Assembly (NCBI GenBank): GCA_943325435.2
Contig: CALPPK020000114.1
Coordinates: forward strand, 1-5,410
Direction of reading: 5' to 3'
DNA length: 5,410 bases
Source of the DNA: Bifidobacterium breve
GTDB taxonomy: Bacteria > Actinomycetota > Acidimicrobiia > Acidimicrobiales > Ilumatobacteraceae
The notes beneath the pieces are model-generated. The model was given only the letters and a program-made list of their open reading frames with translations. It made no database searches and was not told the DNA's origin. A program made the translations under genes and the position numbers. Shown in pieces: positions 1 to 5,410 of this stretch (positions are counted from its first letter, which is position 1; each line of letters starts with the position of its first letter).

Positions 1-1
1 A

Positions 2-427
2 AACTTAGGAGCCATTGTGCGCAGTGCTGTGGCACTTGGGTGGGACGCAATTGTGTTGTCGGCAGGCAGTGCAGACCCGTTAGCCCGCAGAGCGTTACGC
101 GTGTCAATGGGCTCAGGGCTTTCAGTTCCCTTTGTTCGGTTGGCTCACGATGAGAACATCGGGAAACTATTGCAGCAACACAACTACGTGTCGTATGCCA
201 TGACCCCTGATGCTTCTGCAACATCACTTGCATCGGTTGCAGTTACACGCGGGCAGAAGACTGCACTGCTTCTTGGCAGTGAACGTGACGGACTGGAACA
301 AGACACGATGACCGAGGCGACCCATGTTGTTCGCATACCAATGCACGGCGGCATTGATTCACTCAACGTTGGGGCGGCAGCAGCAATCGCAATGCATGCC
401 CTAGGCCCCGATTCACATCACGACTAA
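2..427 (+). CDS. TrmH/SpoU-family RNA 2'-O-methyltransferase, C-terminal part (5' end outside window)
   Basis: This is a SPOUT-superfamily methyltransferase that would transfer a methyl group from S-adenosylmethionine to a ribose 2'-OH of rRNA or tRNA. The frame is open to the left edge. The visible protein (141 residues) starts inside SpoU motif 1, NLGAIVRSA, whose Asn1 and Arg7 match the family's conserved pair, so the GTG at 17 is an internal valine codon and not a start. Motif 2 (LLLGSERDGL, residues 89-98) and motif 3 (RIPMHGGIDSLNVG, 111-124) follow. Together they form the trefoil knot that binds the cofactor. The segment DPLARRALRVSMG (25-37) is typical of actinobacterial SpoU proteins. 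The missing N-terminal region would normally hold the substrate-binding domain, so the exact RNA target (rRNA or tRNA) cannot be told. The gene converges on the globin gene, and its TAA is directly followed by the globin's stop. The family is secure; the substrate is unknown. Confidence 0.93.
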   Translation, partial: NLGAIVRSAVALGWDAIVLSAGSADPLARRALRVSMGSGLSVPFVRLAHDENIGKLLQQHNYVSYAMTPDASATSLASVAVTRGQKTALLLGSERDGLEQDTMTEATHVVRIPMHGGIDSLNVGAAAAIAMHALGPDSHHD

Positions 428-832
428 CTAGACGTTGCGCATTGCCTCGGCTGCATTAACCATATAGTTCGCAAGTTCTGTGGTGACATGCTCTCGATAT
501 GTCTCATCCACTTCTGGAATGGTCTGCTCTATAGCCGACGCCATATGCATCAGCCAGTGGTCACGTTCTAATGCACCGATCACAAACGGGTTGTGTCTCA
601 TGCGAAGTCGGGGGTGGCCACGTTCCTGCATGTACGTATCAGGACCACCCCAGTACTGAATAAGGAATAACGCGAGGCGCTCACGTGCTCCCTTTGTTTC
701 ACTTCCCTCCGGATACAGCGGCAACAGCACCTGATCAGTTTCTATGCCGTCATAGAACGCGTCTACGAGATGAACGAAGAAGTCGGGTCCTGCAATCTCA
801 TATAGAGACTTATCTTCCGACGTGTCTGACAT
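428..832 (-). CDS. glbO: Group II truncated haemoglobin (trHbO/GlbO type)
   Basis: This 134-residue cytosolic haem protein closely resembles Mycobacterium tuberculosis GlbO, from memory of that sequence. The shared block runs through QYWGGP (59-64) and RGHPRLRMRH (71-80). His80 is the proximal haem ligand (F8). The distal pocket residues are Tyr27 (B10), Tyr40 (CD1) and Trp93 (G8), which is the hydrogen-bonding cage of the GlbO subtype. The family binds O2 very tightly and is linked to oxygen or NO handling and peroxidase-like chemistry; the role here is not shown by the sequence. It has a slightly longer N-terminus than the mycobacterial protein. ATG at 832 is the chosen start and lies 3 bases after the crotonase stop. 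No clear Shine-Dalgarno sequence precedes it, so translation probably depends on coupling to the upstream gene. It ends in TAG, abutting the convergent methyltransferase gene. Confidence 0.95.
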   Translation of the reverse strand: MSDTSEDKSLYEIAGPDFFVHLVDAFYDGIETDQVLLPLYPEGSETKGARERLALFLIQYWGGPDTYMQERGHPRLRMRHNPFVIGALERDHWLMHMASAIEQTIPEVDETYREHVTTELANYMVNAAEAMRNV

Positions 833-835
833 GAG

Positions 836-1696
836 TTAGAAGAACTCTGGCTCTTCCCAACCAGGGAAAATATCTGGAAGCCCACCGCTCACCTTGTCTG
901 GGTACATAGCTGCCCTCTTTTCAAGGAAGCTAACAACACCTTCTTTAGAGTCCGCACTACGCCCACGCTGCTGAATGCCACGTGAATCTGCACGGTGCGC
1001 TTCCATTGGGTGAGAAGCACCCAACATGTGCCACAACATTTTTCGCGACATTGCAACAGATACAGGTGCAGTGTTGTCTGCAATTTCACGAGCGATAGCG
1101 ATTGCGGCACCCATGAGATCATCTGATGCATGAACACTGCGTACCAAGCCCCCGGCTAACGCTTCAGACGCTGGAAACACTCGGCCAGTAAACACCCACT
1201 CTGTTGCTTGTGAGATTCCAACAAGACGTGGCAAAAAGTACGACGAACATGCTTCAGGCACAATTCCGCGCTTTGCAAACACAAACCCAAACTTGGCAGT
1301 GTCACTTGCAAGTCGGAAGTCCATCGGCAGGGTCATCGTGACACCCACACCAACTGCGGGTCCATTGATTACGCCAATCACAGGCTTCAAACTTTCGTAG
1401 ATGCGCAATGAAACAAGTCCGCCACCATCGCGAGGAACGCCCTGCTTTGTTTGCACCTCGCTTCCGCCCTTAGCGAAAGTGTCTCCACCTGAGGAAAGGT
1501 CTGCTCCGGCACAGAACGCACGGCCAGCACCAGTGAAGATGACTACTTTGACATTGTCGTCAGCATCTGTGATGTCGAGTGCAGCAATGATTTCGTACAT
1601 CATGCGTCCTGTGAACGCATTTAGCTTGTCTGGTCGATTCAACGTGATTGTGGCAATGCCATCAGATATGTCGAGGAGAATGTCTTGAAAATCCAT
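836..1696 (-). CDS. Crotonase-family enoyl-CoA hydratase/isomerase (isomerase-like active site)
   Basis: This 286-residue acyl-CoA enzyme has the crotonase fold. ITLNRPDKLNAF (17-28) is the N-terminal family signature. GRAFCAGADL (58-67) provides the CoA-binding and first oxyanion-hole segment, and NGPAVGVGVTM (111-121) the second. The two catalytic glutamates of classical hydratases (Glu144 and Glu164 of rat mitochondrial enoyl-CoA hydratase) align by hand with Thr120 and Phe140, so both are missing. RGIVPEACSSYFLPRLVG (143-160) carries Glu148, at the site of the general base of delta3,delta2-enoyl-CoA isomerases of the ECI2/PECI type. Double-bond isomerisation of unsaturated fatty acyl-CoAs is therefore more likely than plain hydration, though many database entries of this type are simply labelled enoyl-CoA hydratase. 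The C-terminal half, ending in an aromatic and acidic tail (FPGWEEPEFF), is also usual for this subgroup. ATG at 1696 fits the family's short N-terminus; AGGG lies 7 bases upstream. It follows ftsX after 42 bases and precedes the globin by 3 bases. Confidence 0.93.
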   Translation of the reverse strand: MDFQDILLDISDGIATITLNRPDKLNAFTGRMMYEIIAALDITDADDNVKVVIFTGAGRAFCAGADLSSGGDTFAKGGSEVQTKQGVPRDGGGLVSLRIYESLKPVIGVINGPAVGVGVTMTLPMDFRLASDTAKFGFVFAKRGIVPEACSSYFLPRLVGISQATEWVFTGRVFPASEALAGGLVRSVHASDDLMGAAIAIAREIADNTAPVSVAMSRKMLWHMLGASHPMEAHRADSRGIQQRGRSADSKEGVVSFLEKRAAMYPDKVSGGLPDIFPGWEEPEFF

Positions 1697-1702
1697 ACCA
1701 CG

Positions 1703-1730
1703 ACCCTAGCGATACGGGCCGATGTGTCAG
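1703..1730 (-). promoter_or_regulatory. Candidate promoter for a leaderless crotonase-globin transcript
   Basis: In the 42-base gap after ftsX, the minus strand reads CTGACA (1730-1725, five of six matches to TTGACA), then a 16-base spacer, then TAGGGT (1708-1703). The latter fits the relaxed actinobacterial -10 pattern TANNNT. Only six bases separate it from the ATG at 1696, so transcription would start at or next to the start codon, as in actinobacterial leaderless mRNAs. The same AGGG bases could instead be a Shine-Dalgarno site on a read-through ftsX transcript. The two readings cannot be separated from sequence alone. Confidence 0.35.
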
Positions 1731-1738
1731 TAGTTCGA

Positions 1739-2644
1739 CTAGACGTCGAGGAACTTACTGGAGGCAACACCAGAGCCGACACCGCCAGCAGTTGCACCAA
1801 TGATTAACAACGCAATCATGACGCCGTTCAAATACGAATCAGGTACGACTAGAGAACTAACGCCAGTACCTGCTTTGAAACCAGCTACTCCGGATGTCCA
1901 TGCACTATTCAATGTCCACAAGCCAACACAGGAGAAAATGGCACCGACGAGACCTTGGATAAGGCCTTCCATAATGAACGGGACTCGAATAAACCAGTCC
2001 GTGGCACCCACAAGTTTCATCACTTCAATTTCACGTCGTCGAGCAAAAATTGCTGTGCGAATAGTGTTCCAAATAAGGATGACCGCGACTGCGAGCAGAA
2101 CTAAAGACATTGCAATCGTGACTGTACGTACGAATCCGGACAACGTGGAAATGACATCAAACTCGTCTTCTGCAAGAGACACCCCAGCCACTCCAGGAAG
2201 TGTTCGATATTGGTCCGCAAGGCTACGCACCAATTCAGGGTCAGTTGTTTTCGGCACTACTTTGAATTGCGACGGAATTGTTTCTATCGACAACAGGCTC
2301 AATGTTGTGGCATCGCCAGCGAACACGCGCTTAGCCTCTTCAAAACTTCCGGCCTTATCGAGATACGTGAGTTTCGGCACATCAATAATGTTTGGCTGCG
2401 ACTTCAAGTTTTGTTCTACAAATTTTAGCGCCTCAGGGGTTACGTCTGGACGAACAAACACGATCATTCCGACGTCTCCGCGCCATTGAACAAGGAGATT
2501 GTCGAAGGCGCGCTGCATCAGGAATGTTGCACCTACAAGCAACAGAGAAACTGCCGACGTGATGATTGCCGCTACAGACAACGTAACATTGCGTCGGAAA
2601 CTAGCAATGGTCTCGCGAAACGCGTAGGAAATGCGCTGAATCAT
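1739..2644 (-). CDS. ftsX: Cell division ABC-type transporter permease FtsX
   Basis: This is the membrane subunit of the FtsEX complex, which sits at the division septum and passes FtsE ATPase cycles to periplasmic or extracellular peptidoglycan hydrolases. The 301-residue protein has the expected topology. A cytoplasmic N-terminus ([16 protein letters not shown]) leads into TM1 (about 21-43), followed by a large external loop (about 46-170) that in this family contacts the hydrolase or its activator. TM2 (about 172-194), TM3 (about 217-245) and TM4 (about 272-294) follow. The conserved cytoplasmic stretch after TM2, [17 protein letters not shown] (199-215), is the typical FtsX/MacB-type coupling segment that docks on the ATPase. 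The ATG at 2644 overlaps the ftsE TGA by four bases (ATGA), a standard translational-coupling arrangement. The stop is TAG. In mycobacteria the next gene is smpB; here it is a crotonase. Confidence 0.96.
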   Translation of the reverse strand: MIQRISYAFRETIASFRRNVTLSVAAIITSAVSLLLVGATFLMQRAFDNLLVQWRGDVGMIVFVRPDVTPEALKFVEQNLKSQPNIIDVPKLTYLDKAGSFEEAKRVFAGDATTLSLLSIETIPSQFKVVPKTTDPELVRSLADQYRTLPGVAGVSLAEDEFDVISTLSGFVRTVTIAMSLVLLAVAVILIWNTIRTAIFARRREIEVMKLVGATDWFIRVPFIMEGLIQGLVGAIFSCVGLWTLNSAWTSGVAGFKAGTGVSSLVVPDSYLNGVMIALLIIGATAGGVGSGVASSKFLDV

Positions 2645-3318
2645 TCGTAGACCCCGCGTTCCTGGTCTCGCACGATGACACCGCGGTCAAGCTGGATAAC
2701 GCGCTTACGCATCGCGTTAACGACCCGGTGGTCATGGGTTGCCATTACAACTGTTGTGCCGGTGCCATTAATTGCTTCAAGCAAGGCCATGATGCCTTCA
2801 CCAGTTGATGGGTCAAGGTTTCCGGTGGGCTCATCTGCCAACAAAATAAGTGGGCGGTTCACGAATGCCCGCGCAATGGACACTCTTTGCTGTTCTCCAC
2901 CTGAGAGCTGATGAGGAAGACGATCTTGCTTATCGCCAAGACCCACAAGTTCAAGAACTTGTGGAACCTGCTGAGCAATGATGTGCCGTGGTTTCCCAAT
3001 GACTTCCAAAGCGAACGCAACATTTTCGAACACGGTCTTATTCGGCAACAGTTTGTAGTCCTGGAACACGTTGCCCATGGTGCGACGCAAATGCGGAATC
3101 TGACTATTGGCCATTTCGTTGATGTTGCGACCAGCCACCCATACGTTGCCGCGTTCCGGACGTTCCTGGCGATTCATCAGACGAAGAAGGGTTGATTTAC
3201 CTGACCCGGACGGCCCGACGAGGAACACAAATTCGCCCTTTGGAATATCAAAAGAGGCATCACGTAAGGCCGGAGTATCAGAGCCATAGACCTTGGAGAC
3301 ATTTTCGAGACGAATCAT
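2641..3318 (-). CDS. ftsE: Cell division ATP-binding protein FtsE
   Basis: This is the cytoplasmic ATPase partner of FtsX. With the ATG at 3318 the protein has 225 residues. It carries every ABC ATPase motif: Walker [10 protein letters not shown] (35-43), Q-loop Gln86 in NVFQDYKLL, signature LSGGEQ (138-143), Walker B LILLADEP with Glu163, D-loop NLD (167-169) and switch His195 in ATHD. The stretch [18 protein letters not shown] is characteristic of FtsE rather than other ABC proteins. The frame also has a TTG four codons upstream (3330), but family members normally begin at the MI-R/T-L sequence, so ATG 3318 is preferred. Neither start has a convincing Shine-Dalgarno sequence. It is separated from prfB by 64 bases containing hairpins and overlaps ftsX by four bases. 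Confidence 0.96.
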   Translation of the reverse strand: MIRLENVSKVYGSDTPALRDASFDIPKGEFVFLVGPSGSGKSTLLRLMNRQERPERGNVWVAGRNINEMANSQIPHLRRTMGNVFQDYKLLPNKTVFENVAFALEVIGKPRHIIAQQVPQVLELVGLGDKQDRLPHQLSGGEQQRVSIARAFVNRPLILLADEPTGNLDPSTGEGIMALLEAINGTGTTVVMATHDHRVVNAMRKRVIQLDRGVIVRDQERGVYE

Positions 3319-3328
3319 GAAGAGACCC

Positions 3329-3356
3329 AACCTAGCAATGCACGACTAGCCCGCAA
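3329..3356 (-). promoter_or_regulatory. Weak candidate promoter in front of ftsE
   Basis: On the minus strand TTGCGG (3356-3351) and TAGGTT (3334-3329) are 16 bases apart and match the TTGNNN and TANNNT patterns. Initiation about six bases past the second box would leave a leader of only a few bases before the ATG at 3318. Both boxes are degenerate and the first lies in a hairpin arm, so chance is a serious alternative. Confidence 0.18.
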
Positions 3357-3397
3357 GGGCGGGCAGGAAACCCGTACAGGCATTACTCTGCCTGCCC
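3349..3397 (-). other. Set of mutually exclusive hairpins at the prfB-ftsE junction
   Basis: The prfB transcript would contain two perfect 6-bp hairpins. CAGGCA/TGCCTG (3394-3377) holds the prfB TAA stop in its 6-base loop. GCCCGC/GCGGGC (3364-3349) has a CCTT loop. A 7-bp alternative, GGGCAGG (3397-3391) with CCTGCCC (3367-3361), uses one arm of each and so excludes both. No T-run follows the second hairpin, so it is not a standard intrinsic terminator. It might be a non-canonical terminator, a processing site or an attenuator, or have no function. Confidence 0.4.
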
Positions 3398-4483
3398 CCT
3401 GCGCCAACGCAGGAAGCCCTCCATAAAGGAATCAAGATCACCATCAAGAACTGCAGCAACGTTGCCCGATTCCACTTCTGTTCGAATGTCTTTCACCATT
3501 TGATACGGCTGAAGAACGTATGAACGAATCTGACTTCCCCAACCCACCTGTGCGGGCTTGCCGGCAATGCGATCTTTTTCGTTCTGATGTTCTTCTTCAA
3601 TCTTGGCGACAATCATTGCCTTCAAACGCGTCAATGCTTTTTCACGGTTTTGTAATTGACTACGTTCTTCTTGGCTAGTCGCAACAGCACCAGTTGGTTC
3701 ATGAATGAGGCGAACTGCTGATGAAGTCTTGTTCACGTGCTGACCACCAGCACCAGAGGCACGAAACACTTCCATACGAATTTCTGATTCATTCACTTCA
3801 AGATCTGGAGCATCCATCACGGGCCACACCTGGACGCTTGCAAAACTGGTCTGGCGTCGGCCTTGGTTATCGAACGGACTAATACGCACAAGGCGGTGAG
3901 TTCCGCGCTCTGATGTCATAAGGCCATATGCATATCGGCCCTTGATTGTGAACTCAGCAGACATAATTCCTGCTTCAGTGCCAGGACTCACATCGTCAAC
4001 GTCAACAACGAAGCCTTTGCGTTCAGCCCAGCGTGTGAACATGCGCATTAGTAGTTCAGCCCAGTCCTGTGCATCAACGCCACCGTCTTTGGCATTGATC
4101 TGCACAATGGCATCCGCGCCGTCGTGTTCACCAGTGAACAAACTGCGCATTTCTAGAATGCCGAGTTCAGCCGCAACATGCGCGATACCCGCAGCGATGT
4201 CTGCCTCTTGCGAAGAGTCGTCGATCTCACGCGCCATTTCGTGAAGAACATCGAGGTCATCAAGTTCGGCACGCATGGCCTCGTACGCATCAAGATCAGC
4301 GCGCAAGTTTGAATACTCACCTGTCACTCGCTTTGCGACATCTTGGTCGTCCCACAAGTCGGGCCGTGACACCTCTATTTCAAGTTCGGAAATACGGGCA
4401 CGCGTTTGGTCAATGTGCAAATACTCATGCGATTCAGCAATACGCGTTGCTAATTCGCGAAGGTCGGAAGTGAAATCACGCAT
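3383..4483 (-). CDS. prfB: Peptide chain release factor 2 (RF2)
   Basis: This class I release factor recognises UGA and UAA in the ribosomal A site and triggers release of the finished peptide. The 366-residue length is normal. The N-terminal helical domain (about 1-115) is followed by the codon-recognition domain with the RF2-specific tripeptide SPF (202-204, in RISPFDNQGRR). The catalytic GGQ (246-248, in SGAGGQHVNKTSSAVR) is the peptidyl-transferase-contacting loop, and the C-terminal block GWGSQIRSYVL (314-324) is conserved. The SPF tripeptide separates it from RF1, which has PxT. The gene is one uninterrupted frame. In E. coli a programmed +1 frameshift at an in-frame UGA occurs near codon 26; here the matching region reads EYLHIDQ with no in-frame stop, so that autoregulation is absent. 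ATG 4483 is 27 bases after secA, and its N-terminus aligns with other RF2 proteins. The stop is TAA, inside a hairpin loop. Confidence 0.97.
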   Translation of the reverse strand: MRDFTSDLRELATRIAESHEYLHIDQTRARISELEIEVSRPDLWDDQDVAKRVTGEYSNLRADLDAYEAMRAELDDLDVLHEMAREIDDSSQEADIAAGIAHVAAELGILEMRSLFTGEHDGADAIVQINAKDGGVDAQDWAELLMRMFTRWAERKGFVVDVDDVSPGTEAGIMSAEFTIKGRYAYGLMTSERGTHRLVRISPFDNQGRRQTSFASVQVWPVMDAPDLEVNESEIRMEVFRASGAGGQHVNKTSSAVRLIHEPTGAVATSQEERSQLQNREKALTRLKAMIVAKIEEEHQNEKDRIAGKPAQVGWGSQIRSYVLQPYQMVKDIRTEVESGNVAAVLDGDLDSFMEGFLRWRRGQAE

Positions 4484-4510
4484 GACGAGTTATTGCTCGG
4501 AATTCGACAG

Positions 4511-5410
4511 TCAGGCGGCGGCGCCGTGGCACATTTTGTATTTTTTGCCGGAATTACACGGGCACGGCGAGTTACGTGGCGTATTAGACCAGTCACTTGC
4601 ATCTTTCACGATGGGCTTGCGCACTTCTTCTTCTGGTGGAGCCAGAAGTGAATGATCAACATCATCACTCGCTAAAGCAGCAGCAGTAAAGCCATCAGTT
4701 ACCACGTTGTCACTACTTGTTTCAATGAGGTTTTGTACCTTGAGAACTGGTTGTTCTTCATTTACAACTTGAACATGCATGACGTAACGAACAAAGTCTT
4801 GAGCGATTCCGGTCATCATCTGACCAAACATCTCGTATCCCTCACGCTGCCATTCAGTAAGAGGATCTTTCTGGCCCATGGCTCGCAAGTTGATTCCCTC
4901 TTGCAAGTAGTCCATTTCTTCAAGATGTTCACGCCAACGTTGGTCAATGATGCTCAGCATGACTTGGCGTTCAATCTGACGCAATGTCTCTGAACCCAAT
5001 TCTTCTTCACGCATTTGATAATGCCTGTTTGCATCAGCCATCACGAGGTCATAAATGGCATCAGTCCCAGAACATTGATCAATCTGGTCTGCAGTAATTG
5101 TTGCAGGCCAGTATCCGGTCAACTCAAGTTCTAAACCGTCGACATCCCATTCATCGCTGGCCTCAGAGACACAATGAGTTTCAATCAGCGAGTCAACGGC
5201 CTCAGCGAGATACTCCATAGCCGCAACCTTGAGATCAGCACCGGACAGAATCTGATCGCGACGCATGTAAATGACTTTGCGCTGCTCGTTCATTACTTCG
5301 TCGTACTTCAAGACGTTCTTACGAATTTCACCGTTGCGTTGTTCAACAGTTGTCTGTGCACGCTCGATGGCTTTGGTGACCATCTTTGCTTCAATGGCTT
5401 CGTCGTCTGG
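4511..5410 (-). CDS. secA: Preprotein translocase ATPase SecA, C-terminal 299 residues (5' end outside window)
   Basis: SecA is the cytoplasmic motor that pushes unfolded preproteins through the SecYEG channel. The frame is open to the right edge, and the visible part begins at PDDEAIEAK, so the ATG at 5383 is internal. The conserved SecA stretch RKNVLKYDEVMNEQRKVIY (about 30-48 of the fragment) and the scaffold helix region containing IIDQRWREHLEEMDYLQEGI (about 154-173) identify the helical scaffold and wing domains. A variable acidic linker of about 55 residues follows. The tail is a SEC-C zinc motif, CPCNSGKKYKMCHG, with Cys283, Cys285, Cys294 and His295 in CXCX8CH spacing. That motif binds zinc and, in proteobacteria, SecB and ribosomes. 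M. tuberculosis SecA1, as I recall it, lacks this tail, which argues against a close mycobacterial relative. The nucleotide-binding domains lie outside the window. The stop is TGA, an RF2-read codon, 27 bases before prfB. Confidence 0.96.
   Translation of the reverse strand, partial: PDDEAIEAKMVTKAIERAQTTVEQRNGEIRKNVLKYDEVMNEQRKVIYMRRDQILSGADLKVAAMEYLAEAVDSLIETHCVSEASDEWDVDGLELELTGYWPATITADQIDQCSGTDAIYDLVMADANRHYQMREEELGSETLRQIERQVMLSIIDQRWREHLEEMDYLQEGINLRAMGQKDPLTEWQREGYEMFGQMMTGIAQDFVRYVMHVQVVNEEQPVLKVQNLIETSSDNVVTDGFTAAALASDDVDHSLLAPPEEEVRKPIVKDASDWSNTPRNSPCPCNSGKKYKMCHGAAA

Noticed and set aside
17..19. GTG as the start of the methyltransferase gene
   Set aside because: The frame continues to the window edge, and SpoU motif 1 begins upstream at position 2, so this codon is internal.
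889..1137. Minus-strand open frame of 82 codons inside the crotonase gene in another frame
   Set aside because: It could suggest a frameshift, but the crotonase frame is intact from start to stop with conserved C-terminal residues. The alternative frame has no known motif.
1800..2489. Long plus-strand open frame (229 codons) opposite ftsX
   Set aside because: It lies fully antisense to a clear ftsX gene, its translation is low-complexity in Thr, Ser, Arg and Asn with no recognisable motif, and it has no ribosome site that stands out. It is a reading-frame shadow.
2911..3195. Plus-strand open frame of 94 codons opposite ftsE
   Set aside because: It is antisense to conserved ABC ATPase motifs and shows no family resemblance. 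The openness is explained by ftsE codon composition.
3349..3364. GCCCGC/GCGGGC hairpin as a classical intrinsic terminator
   Set aside because: Neither strand has a T-run after the stem. I kept it only as a structured element of unknown role.
4275..4655. Plus-strand open frame of 126 codons spanning the secA-prfB junction
   Set aside because: It is antisense to two well-identified genes, is Ser/Arg-rich, and has no domain or neighbour supporting it.

Overview
The window is a compact housekeeping segment from what looks like an actinobacterium. G+C is close to half by eye (32 of the first 60 bases). Two things point to the phylum: the order secA-prfB-ftsE-ftsX, and a group II truncated haemoglobin very like mycobacterial GlbO. 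The moderate G+C and streamlined spacing would suit a small-genome planktonic actinobacterium, possibly Acidimicrobiia, but that lineage guess is inference only.

Six genes on the minus strand read from right to left. They are the 3' part of secA (window edge to 4511), prfB (4483-3383), ftsE (3318-2641), ftsX (2644-1739), a crotonase-family acyl-CoA enzyme (1696-836) and a group II truncated haemoglobin (832-428). One plus-strand gene, the 3' part of a TrmH/SpoU-type RNA methyltransferase (2-427), converges on them. Its stop codon directly abuts the stop codon of the globin gene. No gap exceeds 64 bases, and no RNA gene, mobile element, CRISPR array or long repeat was seen.

Functionally, SecA drives Sec-dependent protein export and RF2 terminates translation at UGA and UAA. 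FtsE and FtsX form the divisome ABC-type complex that controls peptidoglycan hydrolysis. The crotonase and the haemoglobin are 3 bases apart and probably co-transcribed. They are metabolic or oxygen-handling functions attached to the end of the cell-envelope block, where many actinobacteria instead carry smpB directly after ftsX.

I found no evidence of an undescribed multi-gene system. The points most worth a second look are: the crotonase lacks both classical hydratase glutamates but has an isomerase-type glutamate; there are mutually exclusive hairpins around the prfB stop codon; a possible leaderless promoter lies upstream of the crotonase gene; smpB is missing from its usual place; and the convergent stops have no base between them.
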